Below, piece by piece: positions 63,522 through 64,000 of a stretch of DNA of 64,000 bases. Each line of letters opens with the position of its first letter. Position 1 is the stretch's first letter. Under the pieces are notes generated by a model. It was not told the DNA's origin, made no database searches, and saw nothing but the letters and a program-made list of their open reading frames with translations. This stretch comes from JBBIQV01 sp964555285 (GTDB lineage: Bacteria; Nitrospirota; Nitrospiria; Nitrospirales; Nitrospiraceae), in NCBI GenBank assembly GCA_964555285.1, contig CAZKRM010000011.1:21930-85929 (forward strand), written 5' to 3'. The translations under genes and the position numbers were made by a program.

Positions 63522-64000
63522 ATGCCGACAGAGCCGATTCGGATTGGGCCAGGGGAGAAGGGCAGGCTGATCGTGTGTGTGCCTTATTCTCCCGAACGTG
63601 TAGCGAAGATCAAGACCGTTGCCGGTCGCCGGTGGCATCAGCAAGAAAAGCATTGGACCGTGCCTCACACGAGCGAGGCCATCGGTCACCTCATGAGGCT
63701 TTTCGGCAGGGGCACGACAGAAGTCGATCCTTCCCTGGATGCCCTGCAAGTTCCCCGGCCGGACCAGCGAGTTCCGGAAGCGTCTTCGGGCATGTTCGAT
63801 CGACTTGGCACCGCGTTGCGCGCCCGGCACTACGCGCGCCGGACCGAGCAGGCCTATGGCCATTGGGTCGCACGGTTTCTGCACTTTCATCAGGGGCGTC
63901 AACCTGCCGAGATGGCCGAGCCGGAGATCAATCGGTTTTTGACGTATCTGGCCGTGACAGAGAAGGTCAGCGCCTCGACGCAAAACCAAGCGCTGGCGGC
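63522..64000 (+). CDS. Integron-integrase-like tyrosine recombinase, 3' part cut by window edge
   Basis: At least 159 residues from the ATG at 63522. Residues about 88-159 (MFDRLGTALRARHYARRTEQAYGHWVARF, PAEMAEPEINRFL, KVSASTQNQALAA) match the N-terminal SAM-like core-binding domain of integron-type integrases. Residues 1-80 form an extra domain (GRLIVCVPYSPERVAKIKTV, RRWHQQEKHWTVPHT) not found in IntI. The catalytic half lies outside the window. The ribosome site is weak (GCGAGGACTTGAGC). Confidence 0.85.
   Translation, partial: MPTEPIRIGPGEKGRLIVCVPYSPERVAKIKTVAGRRWHQQEKHWTVPHTSEAIGHLMRLFGRGTTEVDPSLDALQVPRPDQRVPEASSGMFDRLGTALRARHYARRTEQAYGHWVARFLHFHQGRQPAEMAEPEINRFLTYLAVTEKVSASTQNQALA

Overview
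The window is 64 kb of bacterial chromosome with GC near 60 percent. It is mostly ordinary housekeeping sequence with several short accessory islands. The taxon is inferred, not proven. A chlorite-dismutase-superfamily haem protein, a large periplasmic redox inventory (cupredoxin-like proteins, DUF3365 monohaem proteins), a molybdate uptake locus and the gene style suggest a Nitrospirota bacterium, probably Nitrospira-like. The two outer-membrane beta-barrel proteins, lipoproteins and a Tat-type signal show a diderm.

Layout. 0-10 kb: a truncated sensor histidine kinase and an outer-membrane protein on the minus strand diverge from a molybdate-type locus on the plus strand. That locus holds an XRE regulator fused to a binding-protein-like domain, a divergent ModA-like protein, a possible lipoprotein, an OprP-type porin, and modA-modB-modC. 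10-14.5 kb: a self-cleaving XRE-S24 repressor with two small genes, a tRNA-Met, an SDR, a DUF882 peptidase-like protein, a response regulator and a decayed gene. 14.7-17.7 kb: unknown proteins and a HemQ/Cld-family protein on the minus strand. 17.9-21.4 kb: cinA and thpR, then a two-gene cassette flanked by a second, degenerate copy of the thpR 3' end. 21.7-25.1 kb: two cupredoxin-like proteins and two DUF3365 c-type haem proteins.

25.3-33.5 kb: recA-recX-alaS-ruvX-mltG-deoC-deoB-ridA on the plus strand. 33.6-37.4 kb: three secreted proteins (HEAT-repeat, IPT/TIG-repeat, YCF48 propeller). 37.4-47.5 kb: a minus-strand run that in transcription order reads valS-nadC-birA-coaX-grpE-dnaK-dnaJ-rsmE. 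47.6-58 kb: a mixed region with a 37-residue basic protein, a long response regulator, a HAD phosphatase, a sirtuin, a ketopantoate-reductase/molybdopterin-domain fusion, a GH13 enzyme, an orphan antitoxin-like HTH gene, an aldo/keto reductase, a flavoprotein and a Nudix hydrolase. 58-63.2 kb: an FKBP isomerase, accA and dnaE on the minus strand. The window ends inside an integron-integrase-like tyrosine recombinase.

Many neighbouring genes share a 4-base ATGA stop/start overlap (modB-modC, 17886 gene-cinA, cinA-thpR, deoC-deoB, valS-nadC, nadC-birA), which suggests widespread translational coupling. The items most worth follow-up are the fusion at 50712, the thpR-flanked cassette at 20.4-21.4 kb, the cupredoxin/DUF3365 cluster, the substituted catalytic residues in DeoB, the repressor operator lying on its own start codon, and the 37-residue basic protein. 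All family names come from reading translations; no database search was possible.
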